Source of the DNA: Demequina phytophila
Lineage (GTDB): Bacteria > Actinomycetota > Actinomycetes > Actinomycetales > Demequinaceae
DNA: 64,000 nt
Direction: 5' to 3'
Assembly (NCBI RefSeq): GCF_000971135.1
Contig: NZ_BBLW01000003.1
Coordinates: forward strand, 344,903-408,902
Shown here: positions 62,851-64,000 of the stretch, piece by piece
Layout of the letters: every line of letters begins with the position of its first letter
How positions within the stretch are numbered: the stretch's first letter is position 1
Made by a program: the position numbers and the translations under genes
Notes under the pieces: generated by a model
What the model saw: the letters and a program-made list of their open reading frames with translations, nothing else
Database searches by the model: none
What the model was told of the DNA's origin: nothing

Positions 62851-63864
62851 GTGACGAAGCTGCGAGGCCGACGGCCCACCATCGACGATGTGGCCCGCGA
62901 GGCCGGGGTGTCGCGAGGGACCGTCTCGCGCGTCCTCAACGGGGGCCACTGGGTCTCGGACGGCGCGCGCGAGCACGTGGAGCGCGCGATCCGCGCCACC
63001 GGCTACCGGATCAACCCGCACGCGCGGTCGTTGGCGACCAGCCGCACCGGCTCGGTCGGCTTCCTCCTGACGGAGTCGTACGAGCGGTTCTTCTCGGACC
63101 CGAACTTCCTGCAGATCCTGCGCGCCTGCGCGGACGCGCTCGCGGAGCACGGCATGACGCTGATCCTCATCATGGCGGACACCCTCGAGGAGCGAAGCCG
63201 CGCGACCGAGTACCTCACCAGCGGGCACGTCGACGGCGCGTTGGTCGTGTCGACGCACCGCGACAGCCAGGAGTTCCTGCGCACCCTGCTCGACTCCCGC
63301 CTGCCCGTGATCTTCGCCGGCGTGCCGTTGGGCTTCGAGGAGAAGGTCGGGCATGCCACGGCCGACGACGAGGGCGGCGCGCGCGCCATGGTCGAGCACC
63401 TGCGCGCGAAGGGGCGCACCCGGTTGGTGCATATCGCGGGACCGCAGGACACCTCGGGCGGGACGTCGCGACTGCGGGCGTTCAGGGATGTGCTGGGTGA
63501 TGCCTTCTCCGAGGAACGGGTCGCGTACGGCGACTACAGCCGCGAGTCGGGCGAGCGTGCGATGCGCGAGCTGATCTCTCGGGACGTGCCCTTCGACGGG
63601 GTGTTCTGCTCGAACGACCTCATGGCTGCCGGTGCGATGGACGTGCTGGCCTCGGCGGGGATCGCCGTGCCCGAGGACGTCGCGGTCGCGGGGTTCGACG
63701 ATGCGCCGGTCGCCCTGGAGACGAATCCGCCCCTCACCACCGTGCGACAACCGTTCGACCGGGTGAGCGCGGAGATGGTGCGGCTGCTCATCGATGAGAT
63801 CGACGGGCGCCAGGCCGGTCGCGTCACGTTGCCGACCGAGATCGTGGAGCGCGGCACGGTCTGA
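62851..63864 (+). CDS. LacI-family regulator of the ChvE/MmsAB importer
   Basis: A 337-residue repressor. The helix-turn-helix is RRPTIDDVAREAGVSRGTVS followed by RVLNGGHWVSDGAREHV, and the effector domain contains SVGFLLTESYERFFSDPNFL and GVFCSNDLMAAGAMDVL. The GTG at 62851 is supported by GAGGG upstream. It directly follows the importer operon, and a GGGANCG-type site in its promoter matches the one before the binding-protein gene, so self-regulation plus importer control is the best reading. Confidence 0.85.
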   Translation: MTKLRGRRPTIDDVAREAGVSRGTVSRVLNGGHWVSDGAREHVERAIRATGYRINPHARSLATSRTGSVGFLLTESYERFFSDPNFLQILRACADALAEHGMTLILIMADTLEERSRATEYLTSGHVDGALVVSTHRDSQEFLRTLLDSRLPVIFAGVPLGFEEKVGHATADDEGGARAMVEHLRAKGRTRLVHIAGPQDTSGGTSRLRAFRDVLGDAFSEERVAYGDYSRESGERAMRELISRDVPFDGVFCSNDLMAAGAMDVLASAGIAVPEDVAVAGFDDAPVALETNPPLTTVRQPFDRVSAEMVRLLIDEIDGRQAGRVTLPTEIVERGTV

Positions 63865-63881
63865 GACCGCGCATTGCGGTC
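63865..63881 (+). terminator. Short hairpin after the LacI gene
   Basis: GACCGC (63865-63870) pairs with GCGGTC (63876-63881) around GCATT. The stem is only 6 bp and has no T tract, so it is weak. Confidence 0.4.
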
Positions 63882-63923
63882 CTGACCAGGGATGTCGCTT
63901 GCGACACGCCCGGGATTCACGCG

Positions 63924-63952
63924 ATTTGACGGTGGCGCCGGGGGTGCGTAAT
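63924..63952 (+). promoter_or_regulatory. Strong sigma-70-type promoter at right edge
   Basis: TTGACG (63924-63929) and TAATGT (63947-63952) are separated by exactly 17 bp, the best consensus promoter in the window. It reads off the right edge; the transcribed gene is not visible in the remaining 48 bases. Confidence 0.75.
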
Positions 63953-64000
63953 GTATTCACCTGTCGCCGACAAGGAACGCGCCAGGCAGGGACTGAACAA

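Overview
The window is high-GC (about 70%) actinobacterial chromosome. BldC, a DUF3073 protein, the GAPDH-free purL / purF-purM layout, three LacI regulators and many leaderless genes point to a saprophytic, plant-sugar-using member of the Micrococcales (Demequinaceae/Cellulomonadaceae-like). This placement is an inference from gene content, not a verified assignment. No rRNA, CRISPR array, insertion sequence or prophage is visible.

Layout. 0-12.6 kb: a truncated LuxR-type regulator diverging from a BBE-like flavin oxidoreductase, a luciferase-like oxidoreductase, a GNAT-kinase fusion coupled to an amidohydrolase, an Asp/Glu racemase, a MerR-copper ATPase pair, a PrsW-type protease coupled to a small membrane protein, and a sulfhydrylase of methionine synthesis. 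12.8-19.5 kb: an alpha-xyloside uptake operon (binding protein, two permeases, GH31 alpha-xylosidase) with its LacI regulator and two identical operators. 19.6-28.3 kb: rhodanese, VOC protein, an orphan FtsX-like permease, a phosphoribosyltransferase, two unknown proteins, purL and an SCP2-like protein. 28.3-39.9 kb: a translationally coupled operon of four FtsX-like permeases and one ATPase, then a lipoprotein serpin and a NarL-type two-component system. 40-43.5 kb: an alpha-glucoside-type ABC importer. 43.7-51.9 kb: purF-purM, DUF3073, bldC, an alkyltransferase with an EamA exporter, a Glu-Asp-Phe tRNA cluster, a metallopeptidase and a uracil permease. 52.1-64 kb: galE-galK, a LacI regulator, araD-araA, a ChvE/MmsA/MmsB sugar importer and its LacI regulator. 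The window ends with a strong promoter whose gene lies outside.

How it works together. Three sugar importers each place a long perfect hairpin directly after the binding-protein gene, a usual way to make more binding protein than permease. Three LacI proteins can be matched to operators: TCGAAGCGCTTCGA (xyloside), TGTTANCGTNAANA (gal and ara) and a GGGACCGCTCCC-type box (araA-linked importer). The FtsX operon and the distant orphan permease share a 34-bp promoter element at identical spacing from their -10 boxes, so they probably form one regulon, perhaps under the adjacent two-component system.

DNA-level signals stand out. The decamer GGGACGATGC (or its complement) occurs 29 times, in both orientations and all reading frames, and in inverted pairs inside terminators, much like a DNA uptake sequence. 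A separate intergenic repeat of about 61 bp has four full copies. About nineteen genes fit a leaderless rule: a TANNNT-like -10 box six or seven bases before the start codon.
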